Of a stretch of DNA of 29,060 nt, positions 14,700-22,335 are shown piece after piece. The notes under the pieces are model-generated. The model worked only from the letters and a program-made list of their open reading frames with translations, ran no database searches and was not told the DNA's origin. The translations under genes and the position numbers were made by a program. The stretch covers positions 1 to 29,060 of the IMG/VR virus record IMGVR_UViG_3300046008_000316, one strand, 5' to 3'. Numbering within the stretch: the first letter of the stretch is position 1; each line of letters begins with the position of its first letter. This DNA comes from a virus.

Positions 14700-14774
14700 A
14701 TGAGCAGACACAGGATAATAAAAGGCTCATTTTAGAATCAATGGTGATTCACCAAAACTGAACAATGGTGTTCA
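14700..14774 (+). promoter_or_regulatory. Three hairpins in the scaffold leader
   Basis: The portal-scaffold gap holds ATGAGC/GCTCAT (14700-14730), then two short perfect hairpins with the same loop: GAATCA-ATGG-TGATTC (14735-14750) and TGAACA-ATGG-TGTTCA (14759-14774). The stems differ in outer pairs but keep the CA-AUGG-UG top, suggesting a protein-binding or translational-control element. No T-run follows, so they are not terminators. The scaffold ribosome binding site lies 15-20 nt after the last hairpin. Confidence 0.6.
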
Positions 14775-14802
14775 AACAAACTAACCGAAAGGAAGATTAA
14801 AG

Positions 14803-15573
14803 ATGGCTTTAAAATACGAATTATCAACTTTAGATGAATTAGATGCAACATTACACGATTACTATGCTGCGACAGCCGATGGAAGTAAGTATGTGCTTAA
14901 CGTGGAAGGTGTAAAACCACAAGACGAGTTTAATAAAGTCTACGGTGCATTAGAAAAAGAACGTAATGATTTAAAACAATTAAAACAGAAATTAAACGCA
15001 TTCGGTGATTTAGAACCTGAATCTGTGAAATCACAGTTAGCTCGGATTCAAGAATTAGAAGAACTCGCTAAAGGCAGCGCAATTGATGATGCTAAATTAG
15101 ATTCAATGGTGAATGCACGTCTACAAGCTAAAATTAGTCCTGTTGAAGCTGAGAAAAAAGCTCTGGCTGAAAAACTATCCGAATATGAATCAAAATTAAG
15201 AGAATTAGAGTTAAAAGACCGTCAACGTAGAATGTCTGACGAATTCAACGCACAAATCAAAGCTGCTAAGATTGACCCTCGTTTTGAAGAAACTGTGATG
15301 CTCAAAGCAGAACGTCTATTTGTAGAAAACGATGAAGGTAAATTCTTAACGAAAGAAGATTACTTACCATTCGATGTGTGGTTACAACAACAACAAGCAA
15401 CAAGTTCATATTGGTGGGGTGAAACCACAGGTGGTGGAAGTAAAGGAAGTCAGGGTGGATTTAGAGGTGAGAATCCATTCGTGACAGGTAACTATACAAA
15501 ACAAGCTGAATTATTCTCACAGAATCCAACACTAGCTGCTAAACTTGCTGAAGCTGCTGGTATTAAATTGTAA
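14803..15573 (+). CDS. Capsid scaffold protein
   Basis: A 256-residue helical protein with a long charged coiled-coil centre (about 45-150, KERNDLKQLKQKLNAF... EKKALAEKLSEYESKL) and a C-terminal part with FDVWLQQQQATSSYWW, a GGGSKGS linker and NPTLAAKLAEAAG. This is the layout of phage scaffolds found just before the major capsid gene (WLQ...WW, GGG, then an N-P ending). The C-terminal residues probably contact the capsid protein. AAAGGAAG precedes ATG 14803. A terminator follows, so it is separated from the capsid transcript. Confidence 0.87.
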   Translation: MALKYELSTLDELDATLHDYYAATADGSKYVLNVEGVKPQDEFNKVYGALEKERNDLKQLKQKLNAFGDLEPESVKSQLARIQELEELAKGSAIDDAKLDSMVNARLQAKISPVEAEKKALAEKLSEYESKLRELELKDRQRRMSDEFNAQIKAAKIDPRFEETVMLKAERLFVENDEGKFLTKEDYLPFDVWLQQQQATSSYWWGETTGGGSKGSQGGFRGENPFVTGNYTKQAELFSQNPTLAAKLAEAAGIKL

Positions 15574-15593
15574 GTTCGTTTTTAATCTGAGAT

Positions 15594-15629
15594 AAAACCT
15601 TTCAAGTTAAACAACTTGAAAGGTTTTTT
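15594..15629 (+). terminator. Strong rho-independent terminator
   Basis: A 15-bp perfect stem (AAAACCTTTCAAGTT / AACTTGAAAGGTTTT) with an AAAC loop and T-run. It lies between scaffold and capsid genes. Confidence 0.92.
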
Positions 15630-15650
15630 ATTGCCTGATGTAAATAAAAC

Positions 15651-15680
15651 TTGACAAAATATACGAAAATATGGTAATAT
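15651..15680 (+). promoter_or_regulatory. Promoter of the major capsid gene
   Basis: TTGACA (15651-15656), 18 bp, TAATAT (15675-15680) preceded by TGG. A perfect -35 with an extended -10 fits a highly expressed capsid gene. Confidence 0.82.
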
Positions 15681-15688
15681 CAGCCTAC

Positions 15689-15741
15689 AATCTACATGGG
15701 TGGATTACCAAATACTTTACAATTTCTCACATGGGTGGAAA
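15689..15741 (+). promoter_or_regulatory. Twin hairpins / repeat in the capsid 5' leader
   Basis: ACATGGGTGGA occurs twice (15694-15704 and 15729-15739), 35 bp apart. Each copy is framed by short complementary arms: AATC...GATT (15689-15706) and TTTC...GAAA (15723-15741). The loop CAUGGG resembles the CAAUGGUG loops in the scaffold leader. It lies in the untranslated leader, 40-95 nt before the start codon. Confidence 0.6.
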
Positions 15742-15783
15742 TACATGAAAACACATCAAATTTAATTTTAGAGGAATTATACT

Positions 15784-16800
15784 ATGGCTACTGCCACACA
15801 GCTTTCAGCGTTAATCGTACCACAAATCTTCACTCCGTATGTATTAAAAGAAACGGAAACTAAATCAAAACTAATCCAATCAGGTGCAATTGCTCGTTCA
15901 CCTTTCTTGGATAATTTCTTAACTGGTGGCGGTAACGTAGTTACTATGCCTTTCTGGAAAGACCTTTCTCGTTCAGGTTCTAACGTATCAAGTGATGATG
16001 ATGCAACAAACTCAACTGCACGTCCATTCACTGCTGCTTCAATCACTCAACACAGATTGTCACGCAACGTATCTTACACTTCTACTGACTTAGCTGGTGA
16101 CATTGTAGGTGATGACCCATTACGTCGAGTTGTAAGTCGTGTATCTGACTTCTGGGCTTGGGATATTCAAAACAACGTAGTATCTACATTAAAAGGTTTA
16201 TTCGCTGACAACGCTGCTGCACCAACTGGTTCAGAACACGTTGCTAACGACATGACTGTTGATATTAAAGGTGCTTCATACACTGCGGGTGTAACGTCAT
16301 TCAGTCAAGATGCTTTCGTTGACTCATTGATGACTATGGGTGATAGCTACAATAACTTAGGTGTTATCTGGTGTCATTCTGTTGTTCATGCTCGTATGAT
16401 TAAAGAAGATAGTTATGCGTTAATGCCTGATTCAGAAGGCAAATTAACTATCCCAACATACATGGGTAAATTAGTTATCGTTGACGATATGTTACCACGT
16501 CCTTCTACTGGTGTATTTGAAACATGGATTCTTGGTCAAGGTGCTATTGAGTTAGGTTTAGGTTCACCTAAAAACCCAACTGAAGTATGGCGTAATCCTG
16601 CTGCTGGTAACGGCGGTGGTACTGAAATTCTTTACAGCCGTATGGAATCTGTTGTTGCTCCAGCTGGTACTTCTTATGTGGGTACAGCAACTGTAGGTGG
16701 TGCATCTAATGCTACATTAGAAACAGCAGCATCATGGTTGCGCGTATATCCAGAACGCAAACAAATCCCAATCGCACGTTTAATTACACGCGAGTTCTAA
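15784..16800 (+). CDS. Major capsid protein
   Basis: A 338-residue protein downstream of portal and scaffold. It begins with MATATQLSALIVPQIFTPYV, followed by a segment rich in polar residues (SNVSSDDDATNSTARPFTAA) and the ITQHRLSRNVSYTSTDLAGD region, a pattern of capsid proteins of the HK97 fold in this phage type. Its strong promoter, long leader and GAGGA site indicate high expression. The predicted product has no separate protease or delta domain; the scaffold is a separate gene. A terminator follows the stop within 10 bp. Confidence 0.92.
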   Translation: MATATQLSALIVPQIFTPYVLKETETKSKLIQSGAIARSPFLDNFLTGGGNVVTMPFWKDLSRSGSNVSSDDDATNSTARPFTAASITQHRLSRNVSYTSTDLAGDIVGDDPLRRVVSRVSDFWAWDIQNNVVSTLKGLFADNAAAPTGSEHVANDMTVDIKGASYTAGVTSFSQDAFVDSLMTMGDSYNNLGVIWCHSVVHARMIKEDSYALMPDSEGKLTIPTYMGKLVIVDDMLPRPSTGVFETWILGQGAIELGLGSPKNPTEVWRNPAAGNGGGTEILYSRMESVVAPAGTSYVGTATVGGASNATLETAASWLRVYPERKQIPIARLITREF

Positions 16801-16806
16801 GATTCT

Positions 16807-16846
16807 CCTTCACCTCTCTATAAACATAGAGAGGTGAAGGTTTTAT
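16807..16846 (+). terminator. Strong rho-independent terminator
   Basis: A 15-bp perfect stem (CCTTCACCTCTCTAT / ATAGAGAGGTGAAGG) with an AAAC loop and TTTTATT. It follows the capsid gene. No new promoter is seen before 16867, so downstream genes may depend on partial read-through. Confidence 0.9.
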
Positions 16847-16866
16847 TATAAGATAAGGATTATAAA

Positions 16867-17418
16867 ATGCTAGAATTATTAAAAACGCTAGACCCAGCAG
16901 ATGATACATTGTGGACGGAAGATGGATTACCGTCTTTAAGCGCAGTACAAGCGTTAGTAGGTGACAATGCAATTACTCGTGATGATATTAACAAAGTGGC
17001 GTTAGGTTTAGTACGCGCTAATGTGGCTGAATATACTGTACCTGCAAAGAAAGTTAAAAAAGCAAAAGACGAAGAAGTTGTTGTAGCTCCAGAACCTGTC
17101 GTAGGACAGCCTCAAGACGCTTTAATTGCAAAAGTTGCTCAAGTTAGAGCAGAGTTATCAGCTAAATTGGAATTAAAAGTTCAATTGGAAAGTGAATTGA
17201 CACAATTAAACCAAGAGTTGTTTGGTTTAGAGATTCAATTAAAACCTGTTGATACGAGTGCAAGCAATGCTGAAGCATTAGCTGGTTATGCTCAAGCAGC
17301 GCAAGCTGAACGTGAAGCAAAAGCAATTAAGATGCAAAAAATGATTGACTCAGGTTTATCGTTAAATGAAGTAAAAGATTTACTCGGTATGAATCGCAAA
17401 CGTAAGATTGAGATTTAA
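16867..17418 (+). CDS. Head-region protein with coiled coil (183 aa)
   Basis: The N-terminal 50 residues have the pattern DPADDTLWTEDGLPSLSAV and VGDNAITRDDINKVA, which I recognise from uncharacterised phage proteins encoded near the capsid gene. A Lys/Ala/Pro-rich linker follows (70-95), then a long coiled coil (about 100-175) and a basic end (GMNRKRKIEI). It is probably a minor head or assembly protein. AAGGAT precedes ATG 16867. Confidence 0.7.
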   Translation: MLELLKTLDPADDTLWTEDGLPSLSAVQALVGDNAITRDDINKVALGLVRANVAEYTVPAKKVKKAKDEEVVVAPEPVVGQPQDALIAKVAQVRAELSAKLELKVQLESELTQLNQELFGLEIQLKPVDTSASNAEALAGYAQAAQAEREAKAIKMQKMIDSGLSLNEVKDLLGMNRKRKIEI

Positions 17419-17420
17419 TC

Positions 17421-17741
17421 ATGAGTTCCTTTTTCAGTTATGTTCAAGATGATACCGCTACAGGCGGTGTAGAACGCTTAGTTGACAGTGATGTTACAAG
17501 CGTACCTGCTAGAAGTCGCACCTTATATGCTCCTGCTGGTTCAACTCTGTGCGTTAATGTATCTGGTACTGCTACTGTGGTGATTAAGAGCAATCCATTC
17601 GCTGATGCAGCTAAAGATGTAACACTTACTTCTGTTTCTGCTAGTACAGAATATGTCATTGCTTCAGCAAAACACGTCTTAATTGATGTGACGGCTGTAT
17701 CAGGCACTGTGACTGCTAAATTGATTTGTAACGAGGATTAA
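17421..17741 (+). CDS. Beta-rich small virion-type protein (106 aa)
   Basis: Begins 2 bp after the previous stop. The product is rich in Val, Thr and Ser with alternating hydrophobics (TLCVNVSGTATVVIKSN, VLIDVTAVSGTVTAKLICN), typical of a beta-sandwich. A head decoration or fibre-attachment role would fit its place just behind the capsid genes, but there is no family assignment. Confidence 0.65.
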   Translation: MSSFFSYVQDDTATGGVERLVDSDVTSVPARSRTLYAPAGSTLCVNVSGTATVVIKSNPFADAAKDVTLTSVSASTEYVIASAKHVLIDVTAVSGTVTAKLICNED

Positions 17742-17746
17742 CAGGT

Positions 17747-18124
17747 ATGTCAGCATATATCCAAGACATGAGAGTTGGTGATGATTATAAGTTTTCTATT
17801 GTCAGACAAGGTTTAGACACATTACCTTTAGATATTACAGGGTATAAATTCTGGATAACTTTAAAACGCTCTTTCGATGACTTGGATGCGGATGCTGTGC
17901 TTCAATTTAGCGTAACAGCTGGTGATAATGCAGGTGATGACTTACTTAATGGATTATGTATTGTGCATATACCTGCTTCAATTACGAAAGATGTTCCAGT
18001 AGGTAAATACTTTTGGGATATTCAAGAATCAGCGTTAGGTGGTCAAATCACAACTGTGTTACCACCACTAGCTGATTATAAAGATAAAATCAATGTTTAT
18101 CCAGAGGTTACGAGAGCTATATGA
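17747..18124 (+). CDS. Beta-domain phage structural protein (125 aa)
   Basis: A short protein with MRVGDDYKFSIVRQG, a DITGYKFWITLKRS strand pair and IPVGKYFWDIQ-like ending (PASITKDVPVGKYFWDIQES). This order (low-complexity start, D-I-T-G-x-x-F-W-x-T-L-K, later P-x-G-x-Y-x-W-D-I-Q) occurs in immunoglobulin-like or BppU-like domains of phage receptor or baseplate parts. Here it lies in the head region and may anchor the fibre protein encoded next, with which it overlaps by ATGA. Confidence 0.7.
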   Translation: MSAYIQDMRVGDDYKFSIVRQGLDTLPLDITGYKFWITLKRSFDDLDADAVLQFSVTAGDNAGDDLLNGLCIVHIPASITKDVPVGKYFWDIQESALGGQITTVLPPLADYKDKINVYPEVTRAI

Positions 18125-19287
18125 CAGCAATTACCGTTACCTTAGAAGAATCAATAATTACCGTAACTCCTATTGTTGAAACACAAACTATCATAATTGG
18201 TGGAGGTGGTTCAGGTAGCGGAGCTGTAAATCTCAACGGTTTAGCAGATGTTGCAATTACAACGCCAACAACAGGGCAAGTATTAAAGTTTGACGGAACT
18301 AAGTTTGTTAACGCAAATGATGAAATTGGGGGCAATCTTTCGCTAGATAATTTAACCGATGTAGTTATAACATCTCCTACGAGCGGGCAAGTATTAAAGT
18401 TTAATGGGACGAACTTTATCAACGATACCGATTATTCAGTTTCAACATTAAATGACTTATCTGATGTGACTATAGCGGCTTTAGAAGTCGGTCAAGTTCT
18501 AAAGTATGACGGTGTAGACTTCAAAAACGCTTTTGATGACAACGTGTTACGCCAATATGTACACAATGCTTCAGGTAACGTTTTGCTAAAAGGTAAAGCT
18601 GTTTATGTGAGTGGTTCACAAGGTCAAAGAGTAACTGTAGGTTTGGCTCAAGCAAATGGTGAATCAACATCAAGTAAAACAATTGGTATAGTTCAAAATG
18701 ATATATCTGCTAATGGGAACGGATATATTGTAACTGAAGGAATGATAACCAATATAGATACATCTGGAGCTATAAATGAAGGTGATGCTGTTTATTTATC
18801 ACCAACTGTGGCAGGCGGATTCGTGTATGGATACTCAAACCATCCTGTTGCTCCAAATCATTTAGTTTATATCGGTATTGTAGTTAGAAAACACGCTTCT
18901 ACAGGTTCAATTCTCGTAAAAGTTCAAAACGGATTTGAAATAGATGAATTGCACGATGTACTTATTGTATCACCAACAAATAGACAAGTAATAGGGTATG
19001 ATTCAGTAAGTTCTATTTGGAAAAATCAAACATTACCAAGCTATGAAGTATTCACAGAAGGATTAACCTTAATTGTGGATAATAAGATTCAATTAACGCA
19101 TAAACCAGAAGGAAATTTAGTTTTAAATATGGCTATGGTTTATGACGCAAACGATTATACATCACAGTCAGATTTATATAATAATGTTACTGTGACGAAT
19201 GTATCAACAACATATTATGCAACATTTAGTGTAACAGGTTTAAACGGTAAATACGGTGTAGTTTCATATTTAAGAAGGATTAACTAA
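18121..19287 (+). CDS. Fibre-like virion protein with four repeats (388 aa)
   Basis: Coupled to the preceding gene by ATGA. After a Gly-rich linker (IIIGGGGSGSG, 25-34) come four copies of a repeat with the pattern L-x-x-L-x-D-V-x-I-x-x-P-x-x-GQVL-x-x-DG-x-x-F: at about 38-64, 75-101, 110-136 and, more degenerate, 274-302. Between them is a beta-rich domain (about 140-270) with VSGSQGQRVTVGLAQA and GDAVYLSPTVAGGFVYG. Such repeats are common in tail or head fibres. Because it follows the capsid gene and precedes connector genes, a capsid-attached fibre is more likely than a tail fibre (inference). It overlaps the next gene by 1 nt. Confidence 0.75.
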   Translation: MTAITVTLEESIITVTPIVETQTIIIGGGGSGSGAVNLNGLADVAITTPTTGQVLKFDGTKFVNANDEIGGNLSLDNLTDVVITSPTSGQVLKFNGTNFINDTDYSVSTLNDLSDVTIAALEVGQVLKYDGVDFKNAFDDNVLRQYVHNASGNVLLKGKAVYVSGSQGQRVTVGLAQANGESTSSKTIGIVQNDISANGNGYIVTEGMITNIDTSGAINEGDAVYLSPTVAGGFVYGYSNHPVAPNHLVYIGIVVRKHASTGSILVKVQNGFEIDELHDVLIVSPTNRQVIGYDSVSSIWKNQTLPSYEVFTEGLTLIVDNKIQLTHKPEGNLVLNMAMVYDANDYTSQSDLYNNVTVTNVSTTYYATFSVTGLNGKYGVVSYLRRIN

Positions 19288-20456
19288 TGAGTAGAGTTAT
19301 GCTTTACAGTGGATTACCTAACGCAACGTATGATGCAGGTGGTAGATTACGCACATCGCAATTAACAACATTGTTCGATGGAAAGACGTTAAACGAAGAT
19401 AACGCTCAAATGTGGCACATTGTAGGCACAGGTAATAATTCATTTACACACAATACAAATGTGATGTCTGTTACAAGCGGTCAGTATTTAATTCGTCAAA
19501 GTAATCTATTCACACAATACTACAGTGGTAAATCACAATTAGTTGAATTAACTTTTGATAATTTTCAACCTCAAACAAATGTAACTAAACGAATCGGTTA
19601 TTATAGTAGTTCTGCGACAGCTCCTTATAATACTACCTTAGATGGTTTCTTTTTAGAATCGTCAAACGGCGTGGTTAGTATTGGTGTTTATAACGCAGGT
19701 ACGTTAATAGCGTCAATTCCTCAATCATCATGGAACGGAACAGTTGCGACTTATGATTGGACTAAATTTACTGTCGCTATATTCGACTTCTTATGGTTAG
19801 GTGGAACTGAACTTAGATTGTTCTTAAAATTACCGAATGATGAATTTGTGTTAGCACACACTTTCTATCACGCAGGTTCAGGTGATGGAACATTTATTAA
19901 GTCACCAAATCAACCAGTACGATATGAAATTCGTTCAACGACTGGCACAGGTGCAATGACATCGGTTTGCTCACAGGTATCTACAGAAGGTAGTAATTTT
20001 GAAAGTGGCGAATCGAGAGCTTTGTACTCACCTGTACTTGTGAATTGTAACACAGTAAGCACTATCTACGCATTAAAAGGAATTAGAAAACGTACTACAT
20101 TTAGAGATGTAGCGGTAAAGATAACTAAAATTGGAGCAGTGAACGGCACTACTGCTGATTCAGGTGTTTTATTTTTACTAAAAGACCCAGTGTTATCAGC
20201 TCCTTTAACGTATGTGGATGCTGGTAAAATTCAAGACGGTACTGCTGCAACATCCATTACTGTATCTTCTACAGGAACTGTTATTTTTGCAATACCTATA
20301 TCTAATGTGGCTGAATCTGCTGAAATAACAGAAAACATTTCTACTTGGTTGCAAAATAAAATCGATAATACGATGCACGAATATGTACTTGCATTTATGC
20401 CTTACACAAGTAACCAATCGGTGAGCGCAACCCTAAGCATCAAACTATACGCATAG
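19287..20456 (+). CDS. Conserved beta-rich virion protein (389 aa)
   Basis: Begins at the last base of the preceding stop codon (TAATG). Features are GGRLRTSQLTTLFDGKTL, QMWHIVGTGNNSFTHNT, SGKSQLVELTF, KRIGYYSSS and later QPVRYEIRSTTGTGAMTSVCSQVSTEGS. This order (RLR-x-S-x-x-TLFD, KR-G, PVRYEI, C-S-x-V-x-x-EG) occurs in a family of phage structural proteins of unknown location. The C-terminal 120 residues are a separate beta domain. With the preceding fibre-like protein it probably forms a surface appendage. Confidence 0.75.
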   Translation: MSRVMLYSGLPNATYDAGGRLRTSQLTTLFDGKTLNEDNAQMWHIVGTGNNSFTHNTNVMSVTSGQYLIRQSNLFTQYYSGKSQLVELTFDNFQPQTNVTKRIGYYSSSATAPYNTTLDGFFLESSNGVVSIGVYNAGTLIASIPQSSWNGTVATYDWTKFTVAIFDFLWLGGTELRLFLKLPNDEFVLAHTFYHAGSGDGTFIKSPNQPVRYEIRSTTGTGAMTSVCSQVSTEGSNFESGESRALYSPVLVNCNTVSTIYALKGIRKRTTFRDVAVKITKIGAVNGTTADSGVLFLLKDPVLSAPLTYVDAGKIQDGTAATSITVSSTGTVIFAIPISNVAESAEITENISTWLQNKIDNTMHEYVLAFMPYTSNQSVSATLSIKLYA

Positions 20457-20484
20457 ATGTGGTTGACAGACTTCACCATGAACA

Positions 20485-20519
20485 TATTTCTTGACAAAAT
20501 GCAAGAAATAGTGTAGTAT
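20485..20519 (+). promoter_or_regulatory. Promoter with operator-like inverted repeat
   Basis: TTGACA (20491-20496), 17 bp, TAGTAT (20514-20519). The -35 overlaps a perfect 9-bp inverted repeat (TATTTCTTG 20485-20493, CAAGAAATA 20502-20510) with an 8-bp spacer, a plausible operator. The gene at 20545 follows with an AGGAG ribosome binding site. Confidence 0.68.
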
Positions 20520-20544
20520 GCGCTGTACAATTTAGGAGATAATA

Positions 20545-21075
20545 ATGGCATTTATCGTTGAAGATGGGACAGGTTTAAGTAATGCGAATAGTTATGTTAG
20601 TGTAGCATACGCTAATGCTTATTTTGCAGAACGAGCTGTTACGTCTTGGGATTCGTTAGACGATGAAATTAAATTAGCTTCTTTAATTAAAGCAACAGAT
20701 TATTTTGAATTACGCTGGTCACATTTGTTAATCAGTGAAATTTACAATGAAACACAATCATTATCATTCCCTAGAGTTTATATCGGTACACCTATTTTTG
20801 ATGAAATAGATACCGAACTTCTTGTCGGTTACACAATTCCTGAAAAGATTAAACGTGCTACCTGTGAGTACGCTATTCGTGCGACCACTTCGCAACTTGT
20901 TGCGGATATTAGCACAACAGCAGGTCAATCTACTCGCGTTAAGATTGGACCGATTGAAAAAGAAACAAACTTTACATCAAATCAAAAGAAACCTGAAACA
21001 TTCGCAACGTATCCAAGTGCAGATAATCTAGTAAAATCTTATTTAAAGTCTACTTCAGGGAGGGTAATTAAATGA
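20545..21075 (+). CDS. Head-tail connector (DnaT-like/Ad1-type)
   Basis: A 176-residue protein beginning MAFIVEDGTGLSNANSYVSV, with YANAYFAERAVTSWDS, then KLASLIKATDYFELRW and LSFPRVYIG. This N-terminal pattern is shared with phage proteins often named DnaT-like but encoded in the position of head completion proteins; a connector role is more probable by context. It is the first of four overlapping or nearly overlapping genes, in the standard adaptor, stopper, completion, terminator order. Confidence 0.82.
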   Translation: MAFIVEDGTGLSNANSYVSVAYANAYFAERAVTSWDSLDDEIKLASLIKATDYFELRWSHLLISEIYNETQSLSFPRVYIGTPIFDEIDTELLVGYTIPEKIKRATCEYAIRATTSQLVADISTTAGQSTRVKIGPIEKETNFTSNQKKPETFATYPSADNLVKSYLKSTSGRVIK

Positions 21076-21434
21076 TGAATTGGAATGATTTAGTTATTAC
21101 TGCTGACGAATTGATTAAAGAATTTGGTCAACCTATGACAATTAAACGAGTTACCCAAGGTGAATACGACCCTGCTACAAGTTTAATAACAAACACAACA
21201 ACAAATGTAATAACAACTGGAGTAATCTTTGATTACGGTGAATCCGATATTAACGGAACAACTATCCTGAAAGGTGATAAGAAAGTCTATGTTACTGCTA
21301 ACGGCGTAACACTGATTACAACCAATGACTCTATTGTGGTGGGTACGCAAGAATATCATATTACAGATGTTATGCAAACAAGTCCTGCTGGTGTGAACTT
21401 ATTGTGGGAATTGAAAGTTAGAGGTTTGTCGTGA
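21072..21434 (+). CDS. Head closure / stopper protein
   Basis: Overlaps the preceding stop (ATGA), with a GGGAGGG ribosome binding site. The 120-residue product is beta-rich and has GQPMTIKRVTQGEYDPATS, KKVYVTANGV, a VVGTQEYHI strand and WELKVRGL at the end, as in phage head-tail stopper proteins with a small beta barrel. It caps the portal channel after packaging. A second ATG directly follows the first, so the start may be one codon later. Confidence 0.78.
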   Translation: MMNWNDLVITADELIKEFGQPMTIKRVTQGEYDPATSLITNTTTNVITTGVIFDYGESDINGTTILKGDKKVYVTANGVTLITTNDSIVVGTQEYHITDVMQTSPAGVNLLWELKVRGLS

Positions 21435-21910
21435 TTACATTTAATAGAGCATTAGTTATAGAAAATGTAAATACTCTCACCGATAAAGTAATTAAGCAAA
21501 CATTAGAAAATGTAGTTGATGAACTAATGTTCTTATCACCTGTAGGGCAACCTGACCAGTGGGCTGGTTCAGTTCCTAAAGATTATGAACCAGGTAAATA
21601 CAAAGCAAATTGGCAATACAGTGTAGGTTCTCCAGAATCTGACGTTATTGAAGAAGTAGATGGTTCAGCTGCAATGGAAATCAATTGTGCAACAGGTAAA
21701 AAATTAAAATCACAAATTAAATCACAAAAAACAACAATTGGTAAAACGCATTACTTCACAAATAATGTGTCTTATGCAAGTGCAATTGAATATGGTTCAG
21801 CTATTCACAATCCACAAGCACAAACAGAACCTCATGCTGTAGCAGGATTAACGATTCAGCATTTACCTTTAGCGTTAGAACGAGCTAAGAAAAAGGTACT
21901 TGGAAAATGA
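21431..21910 (+). CDS. Tail completion protein (HK97 gp10-like)
   Basis: Starts at GTG 21431, overlapping the stop of the stopper gene. The 159-residue product has the family features: SPVGQPDQWAGSVPKDYEPGKYKANWQYS (about 35-63), a central KTHYFTNNVSYASAIEYGSA and a C-terminal PHAVAGLTIQ. The YA-x-x-I-EYG motif is characteristic of gp10-like tail completion proteins, which sit at the head-tail joint. Confidence 0.85.
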   Translation: MITFNRALVIENVNTLTDKVIKQTLENVVDELMFLSPVGQPDQWAGSVPKDYEPGKYKANWQYSVGSPESDVIEEVDGSAAMEINCATGKKLKSQIKSQKTTIGKTHYFTNNVSYASAIEYGSAIHNPQAQTEPHAVAGLTIQHLPLALERAKKKVLGK

Positions 21911-22320
21911 GCCAAATCAAAATAAAACAAGCCTTAGAAGCTGGTTTAGCTACGCTAACGCCAAAACTAGATACACAATACGAAAATGTAGCTTACACAC
22001 CAAAAGCAGGTGTACCGTATCAATCAGCTTATTTAATAATGAATAGACCTGATAATCCAACATTAGGTGATGACTTTTACAGAGAAAAAGGGATTTTTCA
22101 AGTAACACTTCGTTATCCATTATTAGGTGGTACTGTGGCTATTATGACACAGGCTGAAAAAATTAGACACCTCTTTAGACGAGGACAAGTCTTTACAAAG
22201 GATTCTATCAAAGTTTTGATAGATAAAACCCCCGAAATTCGGACACTTCCAAATGAGAGTGACCGATTCATAGTAGTAGTTAGGATTTATTTTAGCTGCG
22301 ATATTCACTTAATCGATTAA
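21907..22320 (+). CDS. Tail terminator protein (DUF4128-type)
   Basis: A 137-residue protein overlapping its neighbour by ATGA. It has LATLTPKLDTQYENVAYTP, QSAYLIMNRPDNPTLGDDF, the strand KGIFQVTLRYPLLGG and RFIVVVRIYFSCD at the end, the alternating alpha/beta pattern of the tail-terminator family. It forms a hexameric ring ending tail-tube growth and joining the tail to the head. Its position between completion and tail tube genes agrees. Confidence 0.82.
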   Translation: MSQIKIKQALEAGLATLTPKLDTQYENVAYTPKAGVPYQSAYLIMNRPDNPTLGDDFYREKGIFQVTLRYPLLGGTVAIMTQAEKIRHLFRRGQVFTKDSIKVLIDKTPEIRTLPNESDRFIVVVRIYFSCDIHLID

Positions 22321-22335
22321 GAGAGGATTTATAAA

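Noticed and set aside
15689-15741. CsrA/RsmA binding sites in the capsid leader
   Set aside because: The loop reads CAUGGGUG, lacking the required GGA within the loop core; kept only as a repeated hairpin.
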